A DNA stretch of 64,000 nt from assembly GCA_030512335.1 (NCBI GenBank), contig JAULSU010000004.1:1736001-1800000 (forward strand), read 5' to 3'. This DNA is from Immersiella caudata. Taxonomy: Eukaryota > Ascomycota > Sordariomycetes > Sordariales > Lasiosphaeriaceae. Of the stretch, positions 11,922 to 21,952 are shown piece by piece. The notes under the pieces are model-generated. The model ran no database searches and was not told the origin of the DNA. It saw only the letters and a list, made by a program, of their open reading frames with translations. A program made the translations under genes and the position numbers. Position 1 is the first letter of the stretch. The number at the start of each line of letters is the position of its first letter.

Positions 11922-13594
11922 ATGGAAACTCTTCCATACGAAGCCAGGGTAAATCTAGCCCTTGAAGCTATTCAAAGGGACCCGAAACTCAAGAACCAAG
12001 CGGTAGCAAAGATCTACAACATCAATAAGGATACCCTTCGGAACCGACGCGCCGGCCGGCCTGCACGACGCGATATATCAGCCAACTCACGCAAGCTTAC
12101 GGATTTGGAAGAAAATACGATTGTTCAGTACATAATCGAGCTATCTGCACGCGCATTCTACCCTCGGTTTTGTTACGTGGAAGATATGGCTAACCGACTG
12201 TTACGCGAACGCGACACGCCCCCTGTCGGTAAGCTCTGGGCTTACAACTTCGTCAAACGCCAGCCAGAGCTTCAGACGCGTTTTACGCGTAAATACGACT
12301 ACCAGAGGGCTAAATGCAAAGATCCGAAGGTTATTAGCGAGTGGTTTGCGCTTGTGTATAACATGAAGGCGAAATACGGCATCCTTGATGAAGATGTGTA
12401 CAATTTCGACGAGACTGGTTTTATGATGGGTATTATCACACCTACGATGGTAGTTACTACCTTAGATGGCCGTGGTAAGGCTAAATAAGCCCAGCCTGGC
12501 AATCGAGAGTGGGCTACAGTCATCCAGGGGGTGAATTCTCAGGGCTGGGCCATTCCACCGTTTATCATTTTAGCCGCGTAATACCACCTTACTAATTGGT
12601 ATAAAGAATGTAACCTTCCGGCTACCTGGTGTATTATAATAACCGATAATAGCTGGACTACGAATGAGAAAGGTATGGATTGGATTTGGCATTTCGATTT
12701 ACACATATCGTCTCGTATAAAGGGTAAATATCGGCTTTTAATCCTTGACGGCCACGAGAGCCACCACTCCGATGAATTCGAGACTTACTGCCAGGCACAT
12801 AGCATTATTACGCTCTGTATGCCTGCACACGCCTCACACCTACTTCAGCCTTTGGATGTTAGTTGTTTTGGGCCGTTAAAGAAGGCGTATGGCTGTGAAA
12901 TTGAGAAGTTGATGCGGATGAACATCACATATATTAGCAAGTTGGAATTTCTCTGTTCGTTTAAAGAGGCTTTTTTTGCTTCAATCACAGAAAAAAACAT
13001 CCAAGGGGGTTTTACCGGTGCCGGCCTTATACCGTACGATCTAGAGAGGGTAATATCTAAGCTGGATGTACGTATTCGAACCCCAACACCCCTAACCTCA
13101 GGCCTAGCCACACCACTACCTTGGGTCTCCCAAACGCCACATAACCCTCAAGAGGCCACCTCACAGTCAGTGTTTATCAAAAATCGAATTTCCAACCATC
13201 AGGGCAGCTCTCTAACCTTTATGCTAACAGCTGTGGATCGATTAGCCAAAGGTACAATGGCTGTGATGCACGAGGTGGCTCTTCTCCGTACGGAGGTCTC
13301 CGCACTACGAAAGGCCAATGAGGGGCTTAGTAAGCGACGGAGGGCCAAAAAACACGTGTACGGCTTGGAGGGTCACTTACTGTACAGGAGGCACAGGATT
13401 TACTGGATCAGAGGGCTGTGGGTGAGCAGTTAGCTCAGGAAACACGCCAAAGTGGTGGTGGTGCAGGGGGGTCTCGTACGAAGATTCAGTGTTGTGGCGT
13501 GTGCGGCAAGCCTGGCCATAATGCGCGCACTTGCAAGGAGGCTGCAGAATCGTCTGATTCATCTGTTTCTAATTCGGTTATTGTTATTTCCTAG
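11922..13594 (+). pseudogene. Fot1/Pogo transposase, inactivated
   Basis: DDE_1-family transposase. The ATG at 11922 opens a helix-turn-helix region (AVAKIYNINKDTLRNRR) followed by a CENP-B-type DNA-binding domain, then the catalytic core with YNFDETGFMMG (first Asp) and LLILDGHESHHSDEF (second Asp) and the conserved QPLDVSCFGPLK block. Two in-frame TAA codons interrupt it at 12486-12488 and 12579-12581; reading continues in the same frame after both. At an A6 run near 13347-13353 the frame shifts by one base, after which the C-terminal tail (GGSLTVQEAQDL) and a zinc knuckle C-x2-C-x4-H-x4-C (CCGVCGKPGHNARTC) end at TAG 13592. The second stop sits where relatives carry Gln, consistent with CAA to TAA. 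No full-length product can be made. Confidence 0.9.
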
Positions 13595-13640
13595 TGTTGT
13601 GGTTGTGTAATTGAGGATGGTTGTGGTAAGGTGGTGGGAA

Positions 13641-13683
13641 GTGGCTAACTCGCTTATATGGCTAACTCGCTTATAACGCACGT
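13641..13683 (-). repeat. Right terminal inverted repeat
   Basis: Exact reverse complement of 11823-11865, including both 15-mer copies, and followed directly by the duplicated TA at 13684-13685. Confidence 0.92.
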
Positions 13684-13685
13684 TA

Positions 13686-15528
13686 GTTGAAAAACAAAGA
13701 AACAATTTCACTTTGGACGTTTCGCCTTTGGCAATGCCGCCAACATTGCGGATCGCTGATTCGGCAGGCTGAGTCGACTCTTTGCTACTGCCCTGTTCTT
13801 GGCCGTTCTTGGCTGTTCTTGTTGCCTCCTGCTTCGGGCCGTCGCTCTTCGCTACCGTCTCCTTGGCCGTTTTCTTTGCCTTCAGCAGCGGGGTCTCGCC
13901 CTTCGCTACCGCCTTTCTCTTGGCCGTACTCTTTGCCTTCGGTCTTGGGTTCTCGTCCAGGTACAGACTGGTGGCCAGGAGCGTCCGCGAGCGGTCAAGT
14001 GCGACGGTAGCTGGGCGAACCCAGTCAGCAACAACAACGCGATGGGTACGGATAGCATCCCGGCGCAGAAACTTCCAGGGGGCCGCCGTTTGGTCATTGA
14101 CAAGGCCTCGCACCTCCTCTGCGTCCGGCATGGGCATATGGTCGGGAAAGGTGAAGACCTGTGGGGTACACTTGTCGTCACGATCGTGGTGGCCGTTCTT
14201 AGTGCGGCGGCGTTTCACCCAGTCAACAAGCGTGGCGCGATAATCGTCAGCAGGGCGGCCAAAGAGGGCCTCGGGGTGTGCGACCCATGGTTCGCGGAGG
14301 GCAGCCTCAGGATCTACGAGCCACGCCGATTGGCGGGGGAAGACGTTGAGGTGTGCGGTCCAAGATTGGCGGAGGACGTGGTCAGGGATGGACGGTTGGT
14401 GGAAGAAGGCGTCGCGGTCAACGATCAGCGCTTGGCCGAAGGTGGTGCCTTTTAAGGGAGTGTTGGACCATTCGGTATCATCGGCAGGGCTACGGGTGAC
14501 AAGTTCGTACACCAGGGCGATAACAGCGGCCACATCGTCATTGGACAGCATGGCTAGGTCGTTTGCATCTCGTCCTTCCTCCCTCCCCGGCTGGGGTCTG
14601 TCCCCCGAGTCGTGAAGGACTCTGTGTATGACATAGAGGCTCCCAGTTGAGTAGAAAGATCGGCGTGGGGTATGTACCCGTCCTGATTGTGGGAAAACCT
14701 CCCACGCCTGATGGCGGTGCCAAAATTGACGAGGACGAGCTTATTAGTGGTGGGGTCGACCATGATGTTCCGCGCACGTATGGCGGTGTGTGCTATACGA
14801 TGCTTTAAGTTGTGGTCGTCCACTGCCTGGCAGAGTTGCTTCACCCATCGAAGTTGAAAGGGCCGCGTGGCCCTGCTCGCCTCCAGCGATCCGCCGGGGA
14901 TGAAAGGCACGGTAAAGCCCACGACGCGGCGCTCTGGGCCCTCCAAAACCAAGTGACGGAGAGGAATGACGTGTCGGTGTCCCAGCAGGTGGGCCAGCCA
15001 TTGCACCTATTGCCACACCTCAGGAATACCGTTGGTATCAGAGTAGTGTTTGAAGATGAGCTTCTCCTGTTCAGAGCGGGTCGACATGACGTCAACCCAG
15101 GGCGCGAGGCGGCCCAGCTCAACCAGTGGTCACGCGTTACCGTCTCCACGTCCGAAGGCAGTTCGTAACTGTCGGGGCTTGCGTAGGGTACGTAGGGGGT
15201 AGCATTATCGCCGACGCTCTCAAGACAGATAGGATGACGCCGTTGGGTTTCATCCCGACGGCAGTGACACCGGGCCTCAGCCGACCCCTATCGATGCCTT
15301 CGTTGAGGATTAAGAGAATCGGAGCCCAAGCTTTGAAAGCTTCTGGTCCATGTCGCATGAACATCGCATCCATCGGGTCGACGCCGACAACGGTCACGCC
15401 GAGCCACGTTCTGGTGTCGCCATCGTAGATGGTCCGGCTGCATTGCACATTGTAGGTGCCGTCGAGGGCCGCTTGCAAGTTGTCCCGGGGCCTGGGACGT
15501 TGTGGAATCGAGAATTGGCTTGCTCCAT
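13686..15528 (-). pseudogene. Fungal protein-kinase-like protein, decayed and hit by the transposon
   Basis: The order of motifs matches a fungal family with an N-terminal ~100-residue domain followed by a kinase-like fold. From the ATG at 15528 I follow: a start segment; a domain ending GRLRPGVTAVGMKPNG; a linker (SPDSYELPSDVETVTRD); the kinase N-lobe; VVGFTVPFIPGGSL; a catalytic-loop equivalent reading HTAIRARNIMVD; and NFGTAIRRG in place of DFG. A 56-bp phase-2 intron (14622-14677) joins to the C-lobe (DLAMLSNDDVAAVIALVYE) and a Lys-rich tail. The frame changes by one base near 15496, 15184 and 15133, and a TAG occurs at 15007-15009. The catalytic-loop Asp and the DFG Asp are absent, so it was probably a pseudokinase before decay. 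The transposon interrupts the last codons: without it the frame would end at a TAG about four codons later. Confidence 0.7.
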
Positions 15529-16213
15529 GTTGCTGCTTTGGATCGGAGTGTGCAGTTGAAAGGAAGATGACTTGGGCAGAGCAGGCAAGCCGGGAGACCC
15601 TGACAGAAAATATGATAGGGAGGTCAAAGGAAGTAAATTCCGGCACCTAGACAAAGAGAGCGATGGAACCCGCAGGACTCGCTCCGTCCCGGACAACCAG
15701 GCTCACGGGCGACCTTTCTCAGACGCTCGTGGTTGGGACTGTGAGCGCAAAATGATCTCCGTTTTGATCGCGGGTCTGCCCATTTCGGCCGTCGTGGAAT
15801 GCAGCAGACGCAGTTGCCGATACGCAGAGGTGGTTCATGGCGATGGTTCAGGCGGCACAATGATGCAACCTAACCGATGGCGTCGCAGCGTCGCCAGCGT
15901 GTGCGACGTGCAGCCTGGAGGAACGGAATTGCAGTGAAAATTTCGTGTTCGTTTTTGTCACGTGGTAGCGCGTCCCAGGTTCACACAGATGCTCTTTCCA
16001 AATTGAAGGCAGATTCAGCGTGACGCGAAGCGTCTCTTCCTTCCTGGGTAGAGATTTTTGTGGAATCTGGTGAACTTGTCCCCTCCAAACTCAACTGCGA
16101 GGCCAGAGTCCAACCCAACGTTCTTTGCTCCGCAAAATTGCATCAAACCCTTTGTAAATTCCCCAATCAGAACCCAATCTTTACCAGGCCATTTCAGCGT
16201 CCAATTGGCAAGC
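15529..16213. other. Gap between two divergent decayed genes
   Basis: The 685 bp holds the upstream regions of the kinase-like and CYTH remnants. A minus-strand open frame continues upstream of 15528 to 15696 but has no start or motif. Nothing else is supported. Confidence 0.4.
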
Positions 16214-16855
16214 ATGCCGCCCAGTCTCCACTCTTCAATGCTGGAAGTCGAGCACAAATTCCACCGCCTCGCAATCGCCACGCTCACCCAAAGCAACGGC
16301 ACCCCGCCATGGGTTCCAGGGCCTTCGCACCTTCCCTACTAAAACAATCCACGACATCTGCTACGACAAGTCTAAGATCCCCTACAATGCCAACACCTGG
16401 GTCCGCAGACGCAATAGCGCATGGGAAGCAAAGATTCGAAAAGGCGGTGACATGACGAATTCGCGCTTTGAAGAGCTCACAGATGTGGCAAGCATTGCTG
16501 CCTGCATTAAGTGCATCACGGGTGTCGACATCGAAGAGGGCAGCAATTTCGGATTGGGCAAGAGGCTGAGGTTACGACGACGGGGAAGACGTGAATTGCC
16601 GACGGGGAATTCTGCATTGTGCAGGACCGCATGGACTTTGAGCAAGAGGCCAGAGAGGTCGAGCTGCAAGTAGAGATGGAGGCGGTCACAGAGGCGCAGA
16701 AGAGCAGGGTCATGGCAGAGATGGACGAAAAAACTGGGGCATTCATGGAGAGGTACGCCTGAGCGTTTGCTCCGGGCAAGCCGGTTGGGAAGTTGAGTGC
16801 GTATTTTGAGGCGAGGCAACGGCAAACGACAGATGGAAACCCGTGGAATCGTTGA
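16214..16855 (+). pseudogene. CYTH-domain (thiamine-triphosphatase-like) gene, decayed
   Basis: CYTH enzymes hydrolyse thiamine triphosphate or inorganic triphosphate inside a tunnel fold whose signature is Glu-x-Glu-x-Lys. The ATG at 16214 leads to MLEVEHKF, which supplies that signature; further blocks in order are TKTIHDICYDK, NTWVRRRNSAWEAKIRKGG, NSRFEEL, DFEQEAREVELQVEMEAV and GKPVGKLSAYFEARQ, covering the whole ~210-residue domain. The blocks lie in three segments: frame change near 16310 (apparently one extra base), frame change near 16565 (one base missing), then TGA at 16592-16594 and 16760-16762, both where Trp codons would fit. No intron removes these. The gene is therefore a pseudogene, unless the assembly is wrong at four places. 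It stands next to the broken kinase-like gene. Confidence 0.75.
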
Positions 16856-17412
16856 TACGTCGGCTGCGCACATTGCAGGACTTTAGGTCGGGCAGGCTGA
16901 CGGCTCCCCACTTAAGGGGAGGTTTCACTCTGCTTCTTTCATTGATGCAATCCCCTTGTTCACCGGAGAAACCGCACAAACCCCAGGAGTGCCTTCAACG
17001 CCGCGTTGTCTCATTGGGGTGGCCAGCAGAGAGTCGCTGCAGCTTTCTGCCTGCTTGCTCCCCACCCCCACCAAGACAATCACGGATGTGGGAATGATCC
17101 AGGACGCTCCGCGGCCCATTGTCAGCTCTAGAACACCATTTTGCGTGTTTGTTCACGCCTTTCTGCAGTATGGTAGGCCTCGCTGCGTTCTGTGTCACCA
17201 CACCAGGAGAGCAAAGGACGGGCCTCACAGCCTGGGCAGGCTGCTCAACCTCAAACAGACCGCCCGCCGCTTATAAAGTTCACGCTATTCTCGCTGAATG
17301 AGAGAGGTGATCTGTCCACACACGGAGCTTTTGCAACTTCCGCACCGCGACCTCGATTTCGACTCTATTTTCGCCTGAAAACACCCCCACATCACACACA
17401 AGCGACACCACT
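16856..17412. promoter_or_regulatory. Upstream region of the three-domain gene
   Basis: The 557 bp contains a TATA-like element, ttataaag, at 17271-17278, about 135 bp before the ATG at 17413, and a C/A-rich leader just before the ATG, a usual context for a well-expressed fungal gene. No coding feature is supported. Confidence 0.4.
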
Positions 17413-19521
17413 ATGGCACCCTCCGACGAGAAACCGATTGTTGTCGGCATTTATGGTGTACCTGGTACCGGCAAGAGCTTCCTGTTGCGCGAGCTGAAGA
17501 AGCGCGACACCGCGGGACACCTCGTCATCTTTGAGGGATCCGAGACGATCGCTTCTGTCACTCCCGGTGGCCTCGAGGCCTTCAAGACCCTGCCTGAATC
17601 CGAGAAGACTCGATACCGCCAACTTGCCATCGCCAAAATCCAACAGCGGGCCGCAGAGGAAGCCAAGGTGGCTCTCGTGGCTGGTCACTTGCTGTTTTGG
17701 TCCGAGGAAGAGGGGCCTGGAACTCCCGTCATGACTCAGGATGATATGGAAGTCTACACGCACATGATATACCTCCATGCTCTCCCTGCGACCGTGGCGG
17801 AACGGCGAAAGAAGGACATCACCAGAAGTCGTCCTCCCCTCTCTGTCTCCCACATCGAGCGATGGCAGCGCGATGAGGCGGTAGAGCTTCAACGCATCTG
17901 TGAACAAAACAGCATCCTGTTCATCGGCTTACAGTATTTGGCTTCCGACGTCACCATTACCAAGGTCGAGCGATTGTTGGCTGCGTTCCGGAAACGCGCA
18001 CGGGACCACCTTCTCGCCGCAGAACACAAGCTCGACACCATCGTCATGGACCAGCAGCGTTACAAGTCTCTTGAAAAAATACTGGTGTTCGACGGTGACA
18101 AGACGCTCGCTGCACAGGATACAGGCAAGCTATTTTGGAACCTCGCATATTCTCCGGCGACCCCTGTGGCGAACTCAGACCCCTTGAAGAAGCTCTTTGG
18201 AGGGCCGATGGGATACAGGGAGCCAGCGTTTCGACAGGCGGCATTGCTCTACACCGAGATGGCCAACCCCGTCAGCGAGGGCAACGATGGATTCAACCTC
18301 CTTTGTGATGCTACCGCGTTGGAAGTCACCTTGCGGCCTGAGATGCTATTGCTTTTGCATCGTGCTGTAGGATCGCCAAACACGGCAGCCATTGTTGTCA
18401 CCTGCGGTCTCCAGCGGATTTGGGAGTCGACGCTCAAGAGGGTTGGCCTTTCCGATCAAGTCAAAGTCATTGGCGCCAGCCATGCCTATGACGCCTCCGC
18501 GATAGTTGTGACACCCGAGACCAAATCGCACATTGTCAGGCATCTACGCAACGACTATCAACTCACTGTCTGGGCATTTGGGGACGGCGTGGTTGACATT
18601 CCGATGATGATTGCGGCCAACCACGCGATCGTCGTTGTCGGGGGACCTTCACAGAGCATGGAAGAAGGTCTGAAAGTCGCTCTCTATCAGCAAGATCCGC
18701 CTCTGCGGAACGCCCGTCAGGCGCTCTGCCTTGACCAATCGACAAAGAGCCGAGCAATTCCGCGGCTCAACACCAAGGACATTCCTGCCGTTGATCTCAC
18801 CTCCAATGAGTTCCTTGACGAGGTTTTCCAGGATGCTCGAACCGGCGGTACCGACAATACTGACAATACCGATAACGGCCACGGCGATCGCATCCACCAC
18901 GCCACAGCTCTGGCAGCGTCCAAAATCCTTGCAACCGCCCAGCGGGACGCCCGCATATCCGGCCACGCCCTTCGCACCGCCCATCAACGCGCTGGATGGT
19001 ACCTCTCCATGACCTTCATATCGGATATCATCGGGGCCGAGGAGATACCAGAGGGAATTCCGCATGTTCAGGGGAGCATGACAACCGGTCATCGTCTCCG
19101 CAGTGAGAAGAACACCCTCATCGTTGCACTGATGCGTGGAGGTGAACCCATGGCGCTTGGTGTCAGCGAGGCTTTTCCATCTGCAGGCTTTCTCCATGCC
19201 AAGGTTGCTACTGATCTATCCAAGAAGCATCTGGAGGGGGTGGAGACAGTTATGCTGGTGGACTCGGTGGTGAATTCAGGGAAGACAGTGGTTGAGTTTG
19301 TGCAACGAGTGAGACACGTTGGTGGGAAGGGAGTGAGGATTGTGGTTGTTGCGGGGGTGGTGCAGGCTGGTGCGGTGGATCGCGAGGCTGAGTTCGGGGC
19401 CATGGTCGAAGGGGACAAGACGTTGGATATCGTGGCGCTGCGCTTGTCGGAGAACCAGTTCACGGGAAGGGGTGGAACGGACACAGGCAACCGGTTGTTC
19501 AACACGACTCGGCTTGAGTGA
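17413..19521 (+). CDS. Three-domain protein: P-loop kinase, HAD hydrolase, UPRTase-like domain
   Basis: A single 702-residue exon. Residues 15-22 (GVPGTGKS) form a Walker A loop of an adenylate-kinase-like or AAA_33-type P-loop domain, which ends near residue 190. Residues ~225-232 (VFDGDKTL) are a HAD motif I with both aspartates (DxDxT), and FGDGVVDIP near residue 390 is HAD motif IV. From ~510 to the end is a phosphoribosyltransferase of the uracil-PRTase group: MRGGEPMALGV near 573 and the PRPP-binding loop VMLVDSVVNSGKTV near 613. All three active-site regions look intact. This suggests a multifunctional enzyme in nucleotide or nucleoside salvage and phosphate removal, acting in the cytosol; substrates are not readable. 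The linker contains a small TDN repeat (near 18850). It is the only clearly intact gene between 11 and 23 kb. Confidence 0.85.
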   Translation: MAPSDEKPIVVGIYGVPGTGKSFLLRELKKRDTAGHLVIFEGSETIASVTPGGLEAFKTLPESEKTRYRQLAIAKIQQRAAEEAKVALVAGHLLFWSEEEGPGTPVMTQDDMEVYTHMIYLHALPATVAERRKKDITRSRPPLSVSHIERWQRDEAVELQRICEQNSILFIGLQYLASDVTITKVERLLAAFRKRARDHLLAAEHKLDTIVMDQQRYKSLEKILVFDGDKTLAAQDTGKLFWNLAYSPATPVANSDPLKKLFGGPMGYREPAFRQAALLYTEMANPVSEGNDGFNLLCDATALEVTLRPEMLLLLHRAVGSPNTAAIVVTCGLQRIWESTLKRVGLSDQVKVIGASHAYDASAIVVTPETKSHIVRHLRNDYQLTVWAFGDGVVDIPMMIAANHAIVVVGGPSQSMEEGLKVALYQQDPPLRNARQALCLDQSTKSRAIPRLNTKDIPAVDLTSNEFLDEVFQDARTGGTDNTDNTDNGHGDRIHHATALAASKILATAQRDARISGHALRTAHQRAGWYLSMTFISDIIGAEEIPEGIPHVQGSMTTGHRLRSEKNTLIVALMRGGEPMALGVSEAFPSAGFLHAKVATDLSKKHLEGVETVMLVDSVVNSGKTVVEFVQRVRHVGGKGVRIVVVAGVVQAGAVDREAEFGAMVEGDKTLDIVALRLSENQFTGRGGTDTGNRLFNTTRLE

Positions 19522-20495
19522 CGTGAGGCTGCATGATGGCGCCACTCACGACGGGACACAACGGTGAGGGGTAGGATACCCCATGCAAGGAGACTGATCA
19601 GAATCCTTCACTTTCACTTGTCATCTCATTATCTCCATCTCCTTTTTTTGTTTTCCCCTTCATGCGATCCTTCGCCAGCTAGCCTCACTTCATATCAGTG
19701 TCACTCTCAATGCGAATAACATTCAACGAGTCCTCCCTCTATTCCCGTGCGTGTCAGCAGAATGCAGCCCTACAAGTACTCGCCACTTTCAAACCCGACG
19801 TCCATTCGAATCATCCGTCTTCTGTCCGCAGGGAGCTTAGAAAAACGAGTGGATGTGGAGCTATACGAGGCAGACTTGGCGCGCCGCCCGGGCTACGAAG
19901 TTATGTCTGGGACGATCCTAACGAGCGTCGAACCATTTTTTTCAAAGTCAGAACGATGCAGGGAAATTTGACACCGAGCCGAGCTGAATACACCTGCTCG
20001 ACCGGTAAGTGGCTTCGGAAAGAAATGGCTTCTGGCCAGATGCCAGAATGTGGCGGAAAGGGGGTGTGGCGAACCGAGCTGAACTGGCTGTGTCAGTTCA
20101 GCTTGGCGAAGGTCAGATTTCGCCACTAGTGTTGCGACTAACTAGCACTAGAATAAACGCTGTCTGCTTTCGCCTAAAAGCCGAAGACAAGCAATACAAT
20201 GGAGCAGTTGCAACCCCATCAAGTCCAATGAATCCAGTGTGCCGTGTTTCTGACACCATCTGCTCTCTGGCTCCGCCAGAGACCTCTTATTATTATACCT
20301 GTGCTCGGTAACGCTAGCGGTGGTGCATTGCGAGACTTTTCAGAAACACAACACACTGGATTCGGTGGAATTGATGGGGTTAAGGCGCTCATATCTCAAC
20401 ATGGTCATCCTCAGCCTCTAGCCCCAAGGCTGAGTAGCGTCCGACTTTTCAGTGCCTTTCAAGTGGACATGACCCTCTCTTCGCTGAAAATCATA
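19522..20495. other. Intergenic region with a hairpin repeat
   Basis: About 1 kb after the three-domain gene. No coding gene is supported; the notable content is the inverted repeat at 20212-20381, listed separately. Confidence 0.45.
20212..20381. repeat. Imperfect inverted repeat, MITE-like hairpin
   Basis: Two 42-bp arms, 20212-20253 and 20340-20381, are reverse complements at 37 of 42 positions by my alignment, separated by 86 bp. The arms begin aaccccatcaa and end gtgtttctga on the left. The loop contains a smaller hairpin (ctctggc/gccagag). No clear target-site duplication and no relation to the Fot1 TIR are visible. It could be a short non-autonomous element or a transcription-end structure. 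Confidence 0.6.
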
Positions 20496-21900
20496 CTAGT
20501 TCAGATTTATGGTTTGGAAGTCCGTCACAGCATCAGAATCCACCATTCCGAAGACATGACAGGAACTGACGAGCAGGTACGACGCGGAGATGCTCAAAGG
20601 TCTAAGAACAAAGGGGAACGGTGCACCCTTGATGGCAGCGATCCTGTACGTTCTAGAGAGCCCGGGAGTGACAAGCCCGATCAGACCGGATTCTGTGATG
20701 ACGAACCCTACGCCGCTCATCGTCCGTCGAACAATATCGTAGTACTCAAGCGCATATGCCCCTTTTGACGGACCCGCGAGCCATCCGAGCCTAATCTTTC
20801 TAGGACGTCTTTGGGATCGAAATCGGCGTGAAACGACGCGTCGGCCAGCATTCCGCTTTCTCTGACGCAGTGCTTCTCAAAAAGTTGGCCCATCTCTAGC
20901 ACGTCCTCCGTCCTCCACAGTGTAGTGGTAACCGACGGTCGAAGAGTCCTGGGTGGCGTAGCGTGTCGAGAACGTGGCCATCGTGCACCAGAAGGCCATC
21001 TCCGAGTTGACTCCAGCAGGATATCCGTCGGGGTTCTTTCTCTCATCGTACAATTGCTTGTACTTGCAAACGCACTCTCTCACTTCGTCAAAGCAGCATC
21101 CCTCCTCCGACGTGGCTATTCGGCTGTCCGTGAACTCGGTGAAACAAGCCATGGATATGCGGCCAGTTGCTAGCGATGCCTCGACCTCGAGAGTAATTCC
21201 GTCGCCGCCTAACGAGGGCAGAGCCTCTCTTAGGGCGGAGAATCGATGTTGCACGAAGCTTGAGGTACTGCTTCAACCAGGGAATGTGTATGTTTGTGCT
21301 AACATTTGGTAAACTGGCACCCAGGAGGGCAGGTAATCGTGACTGAAGACGATAGTCGGTTGGTGCGCCATATCCGGCCTGTCCCAGCCACCCGCGAGGT
21401 ATAGCATGTCCAATTGTCCCGGCGTTGAGAGCCTGCCGAGTGAATTCCGAAAACACTTGTATCGGGTCCTTCTTGCAGTCTGGCTCCATACTGACGGTCG
21501 CTTGATCGGCCAGCTGTAAGCCGAGCAGGGCAAAATGCGGTCGAATGGGTTTCCTTGCAGCTCTGGCCCCGAAGCTTCAAGACGATGCGCGGAAATATTG
21601 TCTGTCGTGTTGTAGGCATCTCCCGGGATGGTTGAGAGCTTGTAAAGCGCCGTGTTTTCCACAACCTCATATGCACAGTCAAAGGCCGCGGGGTTTCGCT
21701 GTGATTTTGAGGAAGCCGCTTCAGAGATGTAGGGTCTCGTTGGAGACTGGATTGGCCCCAAGTGTACGATATAGCCTCGTATCGTGGCGCCTTATCGAGT
21801 TCCTTATGCGAGAAATGAGCGTGGAGGTCATCGTCTTTGCTGGATGCTGGTTCTAGGTGCAACAGCCCGATGGAGCGACCGGAGGCGAGGATTTTGTATT
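20496..21900 (-). pseudogene. HET-domain gene remnant
   Basis: HET proteins trigger cell death when incompatible hyphae fuse. The minus strand reads LHLEPASSKDDDLHAHF and then RYEAISYTWG (~21785), the hallmark start of a HET domain. The second hallmark (WIDAICINQ-like) cannot be found. Downstream are regions typical of HET-protein C-termini: SGVGFVITESGLIGLV, a PFPFVLRP block and CHVFGMVDSDA (20500-20720). Frame changes occur just after YTWG, near 20900 and near 20715, and a TGA lies around 21273. No single ATG-started frame connects these parts, so I call it a pseudogene. It is divergent from the next HET remnant. Confidence 0.6.
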
Positions 21901-21931
21901 GATGCGTATGTGGGCTAGATGGAACTTAGAC

Positions 21932-21952
21932 CGGGGGGGGGGGGCGGGGGGT
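21932..21952. repeat. Poly-G tract
   Basis: A nearly pure run of G broken by a single C, in the gap between the two HET remnants. Such tracts are prone to assembly length errors. Confidence 0.7.

Larger units (their letters stand above)
11823..13683 (+). mobile_element. Fot1/Pogo-type DNA transposon (Tc1-mariner superfamily), 1861 bp
   Basis: The boundaries are exact: 43-bp terminal inverted repeats (11823-11865 and 13641-13683) match perfectly as far as I can read, and a TA dinucleotide is duplicated on both sides (11821-11822, 13684-13685), the target-site duplication expected for this superfamily. The inside holds one transposase gene with a centromere-protein-B-like helix-turn-helix N-terminus, a DDE_1 nuclease core and a C-terminal zinc knuckle, now broken. 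Size and architecture match Fot1/Pot-like elements of Sordariomycetes. Identical TIRs mean insertion was fairly recent or the ends have escaped mutation; the interior carries two stops and one frameshift, so this copy is non-autonomous but could still move with a helper transposase. Confidence 0.93.

Noticed and set aside
12486..12581. An intron removing the two TAA codons in the transposase
   Set aside because: The sequence between and around the stops encodes conserved transposase residues in the same frame, so it is exon, not intron.
13559..13683. Kinase-like frame continuing into the transposon as a genuine C-terminus
   Set aside because: The extra residues are encoded by the transposon's right end; the pre-insertion frame stops a few codons beyond the target TA, so these are not original protein sequence.
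21932..21952. Poly-G tract as a telomere-like or quadruplex regulatory element
   Set aside because: It is a homopolymer, not a TTAGGG-type repeat, and lies between two dead genes; no support for function.
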